26,685 nt of DNA. It comes from a virus. Below are positions 4,428 to 10,702 of this stretch, piece by piece (position 1 is the first letter of the stretch; each line of letters opens with the position of its first letter). The notes beneath the pieces are model-generated. The model was given only the letters and a program-made list of their open reading frames with translations. It was not told where the DNA came from and did no database searches. The position numbers were made by a program, and so were the translations under genes. The DNA lies in the IMG/VR virus record IMGVR_UViG_3300025168_000552, positions 1 to 26,685 of that record. The stretch is one strand, 5' to 3'.

Positions 4428-5202
4428 TGGCAAACCTCTCATATTTCAATCCCTTATCTCCCTGTTCATATTTGGCAAATAGGTTTTCAAATTTCATAAG
4501 ACCATTTTGAGATTTCTTACGCAACCCAGACAATGACAATGTGTTCACACTCCAAAAATCATCCCGAACCGCATAAGTCAAAGCACCCTTCACCTTGTCA
4601 AGTGTATAGCCATCAATTCTAACCAATTTATCTATCGTTGAAATACTATCACGATAAAGGGATTCTTTTCGCTTTTTAAAATTAGGATATTTATTAGGAT
4701 GTTGATTCATTTGGAAAATATAAAAATCATCCACAATTGTCTCTATCTCTGTAAGAGTATCACTCTCACTTGATTTAATATTATTTGATTTACTTTCCTT
4801 TAATATAATTTCCTTTAATGCTTGGGTTTTGCTTGGGTTTTGCTTGGCGGTTGGTCGTGATTTGCCTCCCTTCCGCCCTGCTTTTGCTCTTATATCCCGT
4901 AAATCATTCATTTTTTGCATCCGTCTATCGAAGGAGTTTGAATAAAAGTAATCCCCATCAAGTTCAAACAGGTCATAATTCTCAACTATATCAATAAGCG
5001 AATCAATCCCGATGTGTATTTCCATCTCATCAATCATTTCTAAATCGGTCATTGAAAGCCTGTAATCGCCCTGCTCTCGCATTATCTCCAACAACATGAA
5101 GAAAGCACCATATCCACTCGCACCATGCTTAAATCGTACTTTTAAGAGCCTTTGGTCATTTCTTGCATTTGAGTCATGTGGAAAGTAATAGGCATCCTTC
5201 AT
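4414..5202 (-). CDS. DUF4373/DnaD-like replication initiation protein
   Basis: 262 residues. The N-terminus YYFPHDSNARNDQRLLKVRF followed by GASGYGAFFMLLEIMRE is the Lin1244/Lin1753-like (DUF4373) domain, a winged-helix-type module of phage replication proteins. The middle is a basic, low-complexity linker (KAGRKGGKSRPTAKQNPSKT), and the C-terminal third contains a helical segment (DKVKGALTYAVRDDFWSVNT) like those that contact helicase loaders. With the loader candidate downstream, it would open the origin and recruit the host helicase; no phage polymerase or helicase is present. The start overlaps the upstream stop as ATGA. Confidence 0.7.
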   Translation of the reverse strand: MKDAYYFPHDSNARNDQRLLKVRFKHGASGYGAFFMLLEIMREQGDYRLSMTDLEMIDEMEIHIGIDSLIDIVENYDLFELDGDYFYSNSFDRRMQKMNDLRDIRAKAGRKGGKSRPTAKQNPSKTQALKEIILKESKSNNIKSSESDTLTEIETIVDDFYIFQMNQHPNKYPNFKKRKESLYRDSISTIDKLVRIDGYTLDKVKGALTYAVRDDFWSVNTLSLSGLRKKSQNGLMKFENLFAKYEQGDKGLKYERFANGQR

Positions 5203-5309
5203 TCATCACCCTCCTCATCAAAACAACAATGGTCACGACATTCAGAACAAAGACCAAAATTGTCATATAGTTCACCTAATGGTAAAGCACCACAGCAGTC
5301 TGAAATCAT
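5199..5309 (-). CDS. Tiny zinc-ribbon protein
   Basis: 36 residues, MISDCCGALPLGELYDNFGL, then CSECRDHCCFDEEGDE. The cysteine pairs at 5-6 and CSEC form a single zinc-ribbon, and the tail is acidic. Small proteins with this DCCGA...CSEC pattern are frequent between phage replication genes. It overlaps both neighbours by ATGA. Confidence 0.65.
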   Translation of the reverse strand: MISDCCGALPLGELYDNFGLCSECRDHCCFDEEGDE

Positions 5310-5578
5310 ACTTTATTCCCCCAATACTTGACCACCTCATCCTCATTAGCCTCTACACAGGGACATATTACAGGGACATCAACCTGTAAGGTGGTTACAC
5401 CATCAAACCAATCCTCCTTGTCTGTAAACATCCCATCACCACCGCAGAAATTACAATCCACATCCGATACCTGTCTGAAATCCTGTGTGGTGGCATGGTT
5501 AAGAAAGTTGTCATATATCTTGTCACTATAATCGTCAGTAATTACCTTGATAACTCCTAAAATGTCATTAGTCTGCAT
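5306..5578 (-). CDS. Hypothetical protein with a CxxCGGDG motif
   Basis: Ninety residues from ATG 5576-5578, six bases after AGGAGG; the longer frame upstream is the end of the previous gene read in another frame. The middle has CNFCGGDGMFTDKEDWFD and later CPC, so one DnaJ-like cysteine repeat (CxxCxGxG) plus a second CxC pair could bind zinc. Function unknown; possibly a small protein-binding or RNA-binding adaptor. Confidence 0.65.
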   Translation of the reverse strand: MQTNDILGVIKVITDDYSDKIYDNFLNHATTQDFRQVSDVDCNFCGGDGMFTDKEDWFDGVTTLQVDVPVICPCVEANEDEVVKYWGNKV

Positions 5579-5738
5579 ATTCAACCTCCTGAAAGTCGTT
5601 CCATAACTCCTCATATTGAGGTTTCTGCATTAGATGTTTCAATGTCATTAACCCATAGCCATTTTTGTCAAGCCAATCAATGAAGAAGAAAAACCTGTCC
5701 TCATAAATATCATGTGTTTTTTCGAATTTTATTTTCAT
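5568..5738 (-). CDS. Hypothetical small protein
   Basis: 56 residues (MKIKFEKTHDIYEDRFFFFI, then DWLDKNGYGLMTLKHLMQKP). The start follows the repeated leader (AAAAAAGGAATCGAGAAAA). It overlaps the start of the next gene by eleven bases. It has no cysteines or membrane segment and I know no family. Confidence 0.65.
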   Translation of the reverse strand: MKIKFEKTHDIYEDRFFFFIDWLDKNGYGLMTLKHLMQKPQYEELWNDFQEVEYAD

Positions 5739-5767
5739 TTTTCTCGATTCCTTTTTTAGTTTTAGTT
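5739..5767 (-). promoter_or_regulatory. Repeated early-gene leader, copy B
   Basis: The minus strand reads CTAAAAAAGGAATCGAGAAA up to the ATG at 5738, with a second AACTAAA immediately upstream. It matches the leaders ending at 2053, 6762 and 9289. Confidence 0.65.
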
Positions 5768-5863
5768 GATTTTACCCACTCTGCTTTTTAAATACGGACT
5801 TGTGACCGCCATCGGTAGCATTAGGCGGGGGCAGTCTCCCGACCCACCCCCTTTTTCACTTAA
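5768..5863 (-). other. Structured intergenic region
   Basis: Ninety-six bases between the SpoVG-like gene and the next leader, unusually G- and C-rich for this genome. The minus strand has GGGGGTGGGTCGGGAGACTG followed by CCCCCGCC, allowing a GGGGG/CCCCC hairpin or a three-tract G-rich structure, and then a 19-codon frame beginning MLPMAVTSPYLK without a ribosome site. On the plus strand the hairpin is followed by TTTTT. It may end the upstream transcript or act as a leader for the next unit; I cannot tell which. Confidence 0.4.
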
Positions 5864-6181
5864 CTAAAATGGCACATCTTCTTCCTCTACCACTTTAGGT
5901 TTACCATTTTCCTCCGTCAAGGTCAACACAGGTTCACCATTTGTCGGGTCATTATACATTTGGAGAGCCAAAACATTGACCTCCTCTTTGCACTCTTTTT
6001 CACCCCAAATGGTGTCGTAATATTCGCCATTTGTACCTTTCGCAGATGGAAACCCTACAAATAAACCGCTGATTCCTTCAACCAATTTAAACCCTTTGAT
6101 TGTTAAGCCTTCGGTTGTTGTTAGGTCAAAAAAGGCACGAACCTTCCCCCAACTACCCTTATTCATTCGACTAACTTGCAT
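5864..6181 (-). CDS. SpoVG-like protein with an SSB-type acidic C-terminus
   Basis: 105 residues from ATG 6179-6181, six bases after AAAGGAGG. The first 50 residues (MQVSRMNKGSWGKVRAFFDL, then LTIKGFKLVEGISGLFVGFP) follow SpoVG, including the GLFVxFPS segment. SpoVG proteins are small nucleic-acid-binding regulators. The C-terminus is acidic and ends EEEDVPF, like the protein-interaction tail of single-stranded DNA-binding proteins (DDDIPF type). It overlaps the annealing-protein gene, so it probably serves as the phage's single-strand DNA-binding partner. No other SSB is present in the genome. Confidence 0.75.
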   Translation of the reverse strand: MQVSRMNKGSWGKVRAFFDLTTTEGLTIKGFKLVEGISGLFVGFPSAKGTNGEYYDTIWGEKECKEEVNVLALQMYNDPTNGEPVLTLTEENGKPKVVEEEDVPF

Positions 6182-6761
6182 CAGCAACCTCCTTTAATTG
6201 TCCGTTCATTTCATTTTCATGCTTTGCCACATTCTGTTTCATTCGTGACAAGACAAGTTCTGTTTTGGAAAGTGTGTCGGCATCTCTCCAAGCATCCTTC
6301 ACCTCCTTTTTCTTGCCTGTAAAGGTATCATGTTTGAGGAGTCTGTCAAAATCGACAATCTGGTCATCCCTTTTATGATATACGGAGGTGTGTGGCTTTT
6401 TGAAATCGTCTGCCTCTGTGTCGGAATAAACCCCATACTCATAAGCATTAATAAGTTTCAAAACACACCTATCAACCCCTCGTTTAAAAGCCATGCAAAA
6501 AAGGTAATTTGTCCTGCAATTTTTGCGGTCAGCCTCTCCAACATCAATGATGGTTTTGTCTCCCATTTTCATCGTGATAATAAATCTCACAAGGTCATCG
6601 GTGCTATTTATGGTTTCAATATTAACCATTTGGATATTTTCTATTGATGCAATTTTTTCAACCGCATCATGAGTAATAATCCAAATCTTGTCGTTTTGTG
6701 GTAATTGCCAGAAATCGTCTTTACTTAAAGTATATTTTTTGGCAAGGTCTTTTATTTCCAT
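6171..6761 (-). CDS. Single-strand annealing protein candidate (Rad52/Erf-like)
   Basis: 196 residues from ATG 6759-6761, directly after the repeated leader. Residues 30-50 read WIITHDAVEKIASIENIQMV; residues around 80-115 read DVGEADRKNCRTNYLFCMAF followed by KRGVDRCVLKLIN. The pattern 'aromatic-x-MA-x-KR-x-x-DR-x-x-LxL' is shared by phage annealing proteins of the Erf/Rad52 group and related DNA-binding proteins. It would anneal complementary strands during recombination-dependent replication, together with the SpoVG/SSB-like partner downstream. The C-terminus is charged and helical. Exact family is uncertain. Confidence 0.6.
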   Translation of the reverse strand: MEIKDLAKKYTLSKDDFWQLPQNDKIWIITHDAVEKIASIENIQMVNIETINSTDDLVRFIITMKMGDKTIIDVGEADRKNCRTNYLFCMAFKRGVDRCVLKLINAYEYGVYSDTEADDFKKPHTSVYHKRDDQIVDFDRLLKHDTFTGKKKEVKDAWRDADTLSKTELVLSRMKQNVAKHENEMNGQLKEVADAS

Positions 6762-6786
6762 TCGATTCTCCTTTTTATTGTAGTTT
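6762..6786 (-). promoter_or_regulatory. Repeated early-gene leader, copy C
   Basis: The minus strand reads CAATAAAAAGGAGAATCGA and ends at the ATG of the annealing-protein gene. It overlaps the last codons of the upstream HTH gene, so in this copy it is partly coding. Confidence 0.6.
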
Positions 6787-6954
6787 ACTTTTATCAATAC
6801 CAAGAATTGATGAGATTTTCAATTTGTTAATCTCATTCGGTATTGCTTTCCCGTTTAACCAATGAGAAACACAGGCACGAGACACCCCAATCTTACGAGA
6901 GAGCCAAGCACCAGAGCGTTCCTCAAATTTTAATACCTCATTTAGTATTATCAT
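6775..6954 (-). CDS. Small helix-turn-helix DNA-binding protein
   Basis: 59 residues from ATG 6952-6954, which has CGGAGG upstream; a longer frame starting at 6996 lacks such a site. The centre reads WLSRKIGVSRACVSHWLNGK AIPNEI: a Cro/C1-type HTH in which the recognition helix is RACVSHWLNG. It ends about 60 residues in, like Cro-type repressors. It probably controls transcription, and the palindromes in 9317-9817 are candidate targets. No integrase is present, so a lysogeny role is unlikely. Confidence 0.75.
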   Translation of the reverse strand: MIILNEVLKFEERSGAWLSRKIGVSRACVSHWLNGKAIPNEINKLKISSILGIDKSKLQ

Positions 6955-6998
6955 CGTTTTCCTCCGTTTACACATTGTCAAATATAGGGTTTCCATAA

Positions 6999-7448
6999 CT
7001 ATCTGACAACCCCTTCCTCATCACCAATGACAACACCATTTAGGTGGTCAATTTCGTGCTGAATAATTGTGGCAACTTGACCCTCATACTTACCAATCCC
7101 CGTGCCAATGTTTTGAAATCCAAAGGTATCGTATGCCATTGTAAGTGAGACACTCCTTTCAACCTCGACCTCCCTATCTGGGACAGACAAACATTGTTCT
7201 GTCGTGGTCACTTTACTTTCAGAGAGTTCGACAATTATCGGATTAACAAAATGCTGAAACCTGTTTCCAATTTTCACCAGAATAACACGACCACCAAGAC
7301 CGAGTTGGTTACAAGCCAATCCAAGTGTCCCATCAATGTTGTTGTTTTTGAGCCAAGACACCATTTTTAAAGCGATTTTACTGCTTTGTTGATATGATAC
7401 CTCCCTGCATTTTTCACGAAGGTGATTAAGGTCTGTAATAATTCTCAT
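6999..7448 (-). CDS. def: Peptide deformylase
   Basis: 149 residues with all three deformylase motifs: GTLGLACNQLGL (motif 1, GxGLAxxQ-like), EQCLSVP (motif 2, where bacterial enzymes have EGCLS) and QHEIDHLNGV (motif 3, HExxH). Cys in motif 2 and both His of HEIDH bind the metal, and Glu is catalytic, so activity is expected. The enzyme removes the formyl group from new proteins. Phage copies are known, notably in marine phages, and are thought to favour processing of particular host or phage proteins during infection. The Gly-to-Gln change in motif 2 is a departure from the usual. The gene overlaps the Mom-like gene by ATGA. Confidence 0.9.
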   Translation of the reverse strand: MRIITDLNHLREKCREVSYQQSSKIALKMVSWLKNNNIDGTLGLACNQLGLGGRVILVKIGNRFQHFVNPIIVELSESKVTTTEQCLSVPDREVEVERSVSLTMAYDTFGFQNIGTGIGKYEGQVATIIQHEIDHLNGVVIGDEEGVVR

Positions 7449-8182
7449 TTATTCCCCCTTTTTGGATATGGTTTAACCCTACATTTTAAAGTTTCCAACA
7501 TTTCCCTGTTTTCTCTTTTATTACCGAGTAGTTTGATGTATCTCGCTTTTGGGAGAATATCCTTCTTATGTATTTTGGGATTATCTAACAGGAAATTACT
7601 TAAATTTTTATATTTATACTTTTTATTGAAATCCCTGTCATTCATAAAAAGTTTGCCATCTTCATATACAAGGTTGAAATGTTTTGTTGTGCCAAAACCA
7701 AGATAATACCAATTTGTTGCTTGATAGATAGTTCCTATTTCTCCTGCCTCTGGGTCAGAAAATGCAACTGCATACCTGTAACCCTCTTTTTTTAAATATT
7801 GTAGCGATGCACCAATCAATTTACTTGCCGAATGTGGATGCGACCAATGAACACAAGCACCCCTTGATAGTTGGATTCCCTTGTCGGCATAGTCATCACC
7901 GACAAATTTTCTGTACCCCTCCATCGCTTGAAAAAAACCATAACAAACCACCCCTGCACAATGCCCATCAAAATATATGCCAAAATGTTTTTGAGTTGTT
8001 CCCATTGTCCCGAGCCATTCATATTCTAAAATAATTCTTTTGGCGGTATCATAGTCAATAGGTCTTATTGTCGCTTTTTTAATATCAACATCAAGAGCCT
8101 CCCAATACCGCCCAAACAAAGGAAGAAAGTCAGAGTCTTGTTTTGAAATTTTCTCTCGAATAACTCTTTGGTGTGCTTTCAT
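7445..8182 (-). CDS. mom: Mom-like adenine modification enzyme (GNAT fold)
   Basis: 245 residues. The first half has IILEYEWLGTMGTTQKHFGI and the GNAT-like strand AGVVCYG. The diagnostic stretch is YRYAVAFSDPEAGEIGTIYQ followed by ATNWYYLGFG, which matches the [YF]xDPxxGxxGTIYQATNW signature of Mom-family proteins. Phage Mu Mom modifies adenines in phage DNA (N6-carbamoylmethyl-type modification), blocking many restriction enzymes. The C-terminal third is basic (NKKYKYKNLSNFLLDNPKIH). Active modification here is inferred. No Com-like regulator is seen beside it. Confidence 0.85.
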   Translation of the reverse strand: MKAHQRVIREKISKQDSDFLPLFGRYWEALDVDIKKATIRPIDYDTAKRIILEYEWLGTMGTTQKHFGIYFDGHCAGVVCYGFFQAMEGYRKFVGDDYADKGIQLSRGACVHWSHPHSASKLIGASLQYLKKEGYRYAVAFSDPEAGEIGTIYQATNWYYLGFGTTKHFNLVYEDGKLFMNDRDFNKKYKYKNLSNFLLDNPKIHKKDILPKARYIKLLGNKRENREMLETLKCRVKPYPKRGNK

Positions 8183-8341
8183 TCATTCACCCTCCGCAAT
8201 AGTTGAGTACCAATCTGGAGAACCACAGCCACCACATATAAAGGTCGGCTCTGGTGATGACATCCAAGCCACCACCACCATTGACACAAGCATCGCAACA
8301 CAGAACCCCAGAGCAAAGTAAAATAGTTTGTCAGATTTCAT
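8183..8341 (-). CDS. Small membrane protein with a CxxC motif
   Basis: 52 residues from ATG 8339-8341, after GGGGAGGTG. One hydrophobic segment (LFYFALGFCVAMLVSMVVVA) is followed by an outside-type tail with CGGCG. It overlaps the upstream stop as TGATG and stops just before the Mom-like gene. The role is unknown; it could be an envelope-associated early protein. Confidence 0.65.
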   Translation of the reverse strand: MKSDKLFYFALGFCVAMLVSMVVVAWMSSPEPTFICGGCGSPDWYSTIAEGE

Positions 8342-8580
8342 CAAAGCACCTCCCCATTTATTTTGATATATGTGCAACCTGCATTGGGCATTCCATAATC
8401 ATCAAGAGGTTCAAACCCATAATAATCTCCGTAAATCATACCCTCATAATAGCAGTTGTCATCGTCATCGTACATTGAGAAATGAGCCTTGTTTGAGGTG
8501 ATTGACTTATCGCCATTTGATACACCTTTAGCCTCGCCATCTTCAATCCTGTCTTTAGTGATTATCCAAAACCATTTCAT
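8341..8580 (-). CDS. Hypothetical acidic protein
   Basis: 79 residues from ATG 8578-8580, preceded by AAGGGGGG. Tyrosine- and aspartate-rich (MYDDDDNCYYEGMIYGDYYG), with no recognisable domain. Such small acidic early phage proteins often inhibit host enzymes or mimic DNA, but nothing here is specific enough to claim that. Confidence 0.65.
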   Translation of the reverse strand: MKWFWIITKDRIEDGEAKGVSNGDKSITSNKAHFSMYDDDDNCYYEGMIYGDYYGFEPLDDYGMPNAGCTYIKINGEVL

Positions 8581-8581
8581 A

Positions 8582-8881
8582 TTAAAACCCCCCTTCCACG
8601 ATACCACTATCGTAGTAGTTGCGAGGTACTGATTCTCTCATACATTTACAAGAGCAAAAGCGACCATCTTTTTTATAACCATAATATGCCCACCATTTCA
8701 ATCCTTTAGATGATGGAAAGAAAGTAATATGCTTGGGTTGTGATTTTGTGCAACCATCATTTTGACAGGCTCTTATTGGCATTTTTCTTTTAAGTTTGAT
8801 TGAGTAATGCTTACGGATTTCATAAACATAATAATCAAGGGTGTAAGTTTTATCTCCAAGTCTAATTCCTTTGTCAGCCAT
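8582..8881 (-). CDS. Hypothetical cysteine-containing protein
   Basis: 99 residues. Cys pairs at RACQNDGC and CSCKC could form a zinc site; the rest is basic and aromatic (KGLKWWAYYGYKKDGRFCSC). The ATG overlaps the upstream stop as TAATG. No family is recognised. Confidence 0.65.
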   Translation of the reverse strand: MADKGIRLGDKTYTLDYYVYEIRKHYSIKLKRKMPIRACQNDGCTKSQPKHITFFPSSKGLKWWAYYGYKKDGRFCSCKCMRESVPRNYYDSGIVEGGF

Positions 8882-9288
8882 TACTTACCTCCTATACATA
8901 TAGGGGCAGTCTCACCCGTTTTGACACCAAACTCATCACAGGTACGACCAAGATAATCATCACCATCATATCTGTGGGAAATGATTGTGAATAGGTCAGA
9001 GATGTCCCAATTATAATAGGAGTATTTTCCATTTGCATATTTTTCACCACAGATTGAATAACGGCTCCCATCAGCATCAACCTCACACTCAAAATAAATA
9101 ATTGCCCATAGGCGACCATTTAAATCCAAGAGAGTGTTGTTTTTGTTTCTTTTGGTATGACAAGACACATCGTAAGAGTTGTCCTCAAATGTCCGTGTCG
9201 TCATTCCTGTTTTTGCAGTCAACACCATTTTCTTGATTCCTTGATGTGGAGTCTCAACAAATAGTGTGAGTGTGTTTTTTTTCTTCAT
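8881..9288 (-). CDS. Hypothetical protein, first gene of the early operon
   Basis: 135 residues from ATG 9286-9288, chosen because it directly follows the repeated leader (AGAGGAATCGAGAAA); an in-frame ATG at 9337-9339 would place the leader inside the coding region. The sequence is mainly predicted beta strand (KKKNTLTLFVETPHQGIKKM, then RLWAIIYFECEVDADGSRYS). No motif is recognised. As the first gene after the control region it is probably expressed earliest. Confidence 0.65.
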   Translation of the reverse strand: MKKKNTLTLFVETPHQGIKKMVLTAKTGMTTRTFEDNSYDVSCHTKRNKNNTLLDLNGRLWAIIYFECEVDADGSRYSICGEKYANGKYSYYNWDISDLFTIISHRYDGDDYLGRTCDEFGVKTGETAPICIGGK

Positions 9289-9316
9289 TTTCTCGATTCC
9301 TCTATTTAGTTTTAAG
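9289..9316 (-). promoter_or_regulatory. Repeated early-gene leader, copy D
   Basis: The minus strand reads AACTAAATAGAGGAATCGAG and ends at the ATG at 9288. It shares AACTAAA, GGAATCGAG and AAA with copies A-C. Confidence 0.65.
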
Positions 9317-9382
9317 TGACCTGCTTTATCTGTTTCCATTAAGTGTAAAGTAAAACAATCCCGTTGATATGTGCAACACCTA

Positions 9383-9401
9383 ATTTAACAAAATGTTAAA
9401 T
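9383..9401. repeat. Inverted repeat ATTTAACA/TGTTAAAT
   Basis: Two perfect 8-bp arms around AAA, in A+T-rich DNA about 100 bp upstream of the first early gene. Suitable as an operator for the small HTH protein or as an origin element. Confidence 0.6.
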
Positions 9402-9590
9402 ATATTATTATCTATGAAATCCACCCTCCTAAACCATTAAAAGCCAATTAACAGAATGTAAAAGGTGGTAAGATAGAGGCTCCCGAATTTGCCCCATATT
9501 TGCCCCTTCCTGCCATTTTACCCTCGATTGTGTATGTTTTAACGGAAATGTTGAGAAAGTGATTCTCATAAGGAGAAAGTTGTTTTTGTT

Positions 9591-9605
9591 TAAAGTGACA
9601 CTTTA
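9591..9605. repeat. Palindrome TAAAGTGACACTTTA
   Basis: A perfect 15-bp palindrome with 7-bp arms. AAAGTG recurs at 9556-9561 (AAAGTGATTCTC) and GTGAT at 9646-9650, so related half-sites surround it. Probable operator. Confidence 0.6.
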
Positions 9606-9636
9606 GGTGGTGAAAATGAGTATTTTGAAACCCCTA

Positions 9637-9650
9637 ATCACTTTTGTGAT
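9637..9650. repeat. Inverted repeat ATCAC/GTGAT
   Basis: Five-bp arms around TTTT, adjacent to a TTGACT hexamer (9654-9659, minus strand). A repressor bound here would cover a promoter reading into the early genes. Confidence 0.5.
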
Positions 9651-9679
9651 ATAAGTCAAGGAATAAAAAGGAACTTTTT

Positions 9680-9694
9680 GGGTAATTATTACCC
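9680..9694. repeat. Palindrome GGGTAATTATTACCC
   Basis: A perfect 15-bp palindrome with 7-bp arms, different in sequence from the other three repeats. It lies about 50 bp beyond the tail-operon terminator. Operator or origin element. Confidence 0.55.
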
Positions 9695-9745
9695 ATAAAA
9701 ATATGCAAGATATACACATACACACTTATATATATAGGGGAAAGC

Positions 9746-9777
9746 AAAACCCCCACCAATAAAAGGGCAGGGGTTTT
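9746..9777. terminator. Rho-independent terminator of the tail operon
   Basis: A 12-bp stem (two G-U) with an 8-nt loop. On the minus strand AAAACCCCTGCC pairs with GGTGGGGGTTTT, giving a G+C core and a T-run, with A-runs on the other side so that it works in both directions. It lies about 40 bp after the last tail gene. Confidence 0.85.
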
Positions 9778-9787
9778 TCGGGAGAGA

Positions 9788-9816
9788 ATAGCGGAAAGGA
9801 GGAGTAAATCCGCTAT
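9788..9816 (-). other. Hairpin directly after the last tail gene
   Basis: ATAGCGGA and TCCGCTAT are perfect 8-bp arms around a 13-nt loop, one base after the TAG stop at 9818-9820. On the mRNA strand the loop holds ACTCCTCC, complementary to a ribosome binding site. It may protect the 3' end or act with the terminator that follows. Confidence 0.6.
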
Positions 9817-9817
9817 G

Positions 9818-10702
9818 CTATATAAATTCGGTAAATTCTGCGGAGACTTTCCAGAGAGAGGGGGACATCTGGGTTTGATTCCATTTGGTAATTCTGGCAA
9901 ACATATAATTCTCGTAATTGCCCGTCACCGCTTTATCAAACTCCACCGCCACAGGAATATGAGAGCCAAAGCAGATTCCCATCATCCTTGTAAAATCATT
10001 AATTCCACTTGAACCATTTGACCAATTAATGTACTCCCAAGATGCCTTAACAATTCTTTGCGAGTTGGTATTGTATAGAGTTGAATAAGATGCACCACTA
10101 AATGCGGTGTTGACCTTATTCTTGAATTTAGTATTATATGAGAGCGATGCAGTTGCATTGGTTGGTAGTTCAAAGATTTCCCCCACATGAAGGATATGGG
10201 TTCCCACATCTCCCACAAATGTACCCGTTCCACTATATGTACTTACAATGACACCCTTGACAACCCATGTGTCTTGAGTTTCAAAGATTGTCAGCCCTTG
10301 CGGATGTCCTGCCACTTCTGTGGTTGGTCTTACATATCCATCGGTAACCTCCGAGCCATTTACCAAGACATTAAGGGCAGTGATTAAAGTTCCTCCAGAT
10401 GATACAATTCCAATGTGTGCCTCTTTAGTAGCCCAATTATCTGAATTATAAAGGCACATTATTTTCATATCAGTATTCCCACCACCCGTAAAGGTGTCGG
10501 CAGATTCATAACGAAAATACCCAATAGCATCGGTTGGGTGTGTGGTGTATGATTGGAGTCGATGGTCAAGCCAAGCAAAATCATTTACAACCAGAGGGCT
10601 TACGGGTAATGTACTCGCATAAGAAAGGTCAGAGCCTGTTGCAATTAAATAATTAAAATAATCTGGGATGATTCTTATTTGTCCTAATTCTGGAACTGCC
10701 AT
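9818..10702 (-). CDS. Distal tail / tail-tip protein
   Basis: 294 residues, last gene of the tail operon, starting right after the previous stop (TAAATG). Nearly all predicted beta structure with many Thr, Ser and Gly, and no transmembrane or enzyme motif. Position after the tape measure and the large tail protein, and before the terminator, fits a distal tail or receptor-contact component. No separate long fibre gene is found, so this or the 689-residue protein probably recognises the host. The product name is inferred from position. Confidence 0.55.
   Translation of the reverse strand: MAVPELGQIRIIPDYFNYLIATGSDLSYASTLPVSPLVVNDFAWLDHRLQSYTTHPTDAIGYFRYESADTFTGGGNTDMKIMCLYNSDNWATKEAHIGIVSSGGTLITALNVLVNGSEVTDGYVRPTTEVAGHPQGLTIFETQDTWVVKGVIVSTYSGTGTFVGDVGTHILHVGEIFELPTNATASLSYNTKFKNKVNTAFSGASYSTLYNTNSQRIVKASWEYINWSNGSSGINDFTRMMGICFGSHIPVAVEFDKAVTGNYENYMFARITKWNQTQMSPSLWKVSAEFTEFI

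Larger units (their letters stand above)
9317..9745. promoter_or_regulatory. Main intergenic control region
   Basis: About 430 bp without a convincing gene, between the end of the tail operon and the first early gene; very A+T-rich in places. It contains four inverted repeats (listed separately) and a tandem ATTTGCCCC pair at 9487-9495 and 9498-9506. A TTGACT hexamer lies at 9654-9659 on the minus strand, but I see no good -10 at the right distance. The early promoter must lie here, and a replication origin is possible. A 46-codon minus-strand frame at about 9435-9575 lacks a ribosome site and is not called. Confidence 0.6.

Noticed and set aside
9435-9575. 46-codon minus-strand frame in the control region
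   Set aside because: No ribosome site (CTCCTT precedes the ATG) and it covers direct and inverted repeats. It does not look like a protein.
9317-9745. Phage attachment site
   Set aside because: Short repeats are present but there is no integrase gene and no other sign of lysogeny.
9815-10012. Plus-strand frame after AAGGAGGAG
   Set aside because: The apparent ribosome site is the loop of a minus-strand hairpin, and the frame runs antisense through the last tail gene.
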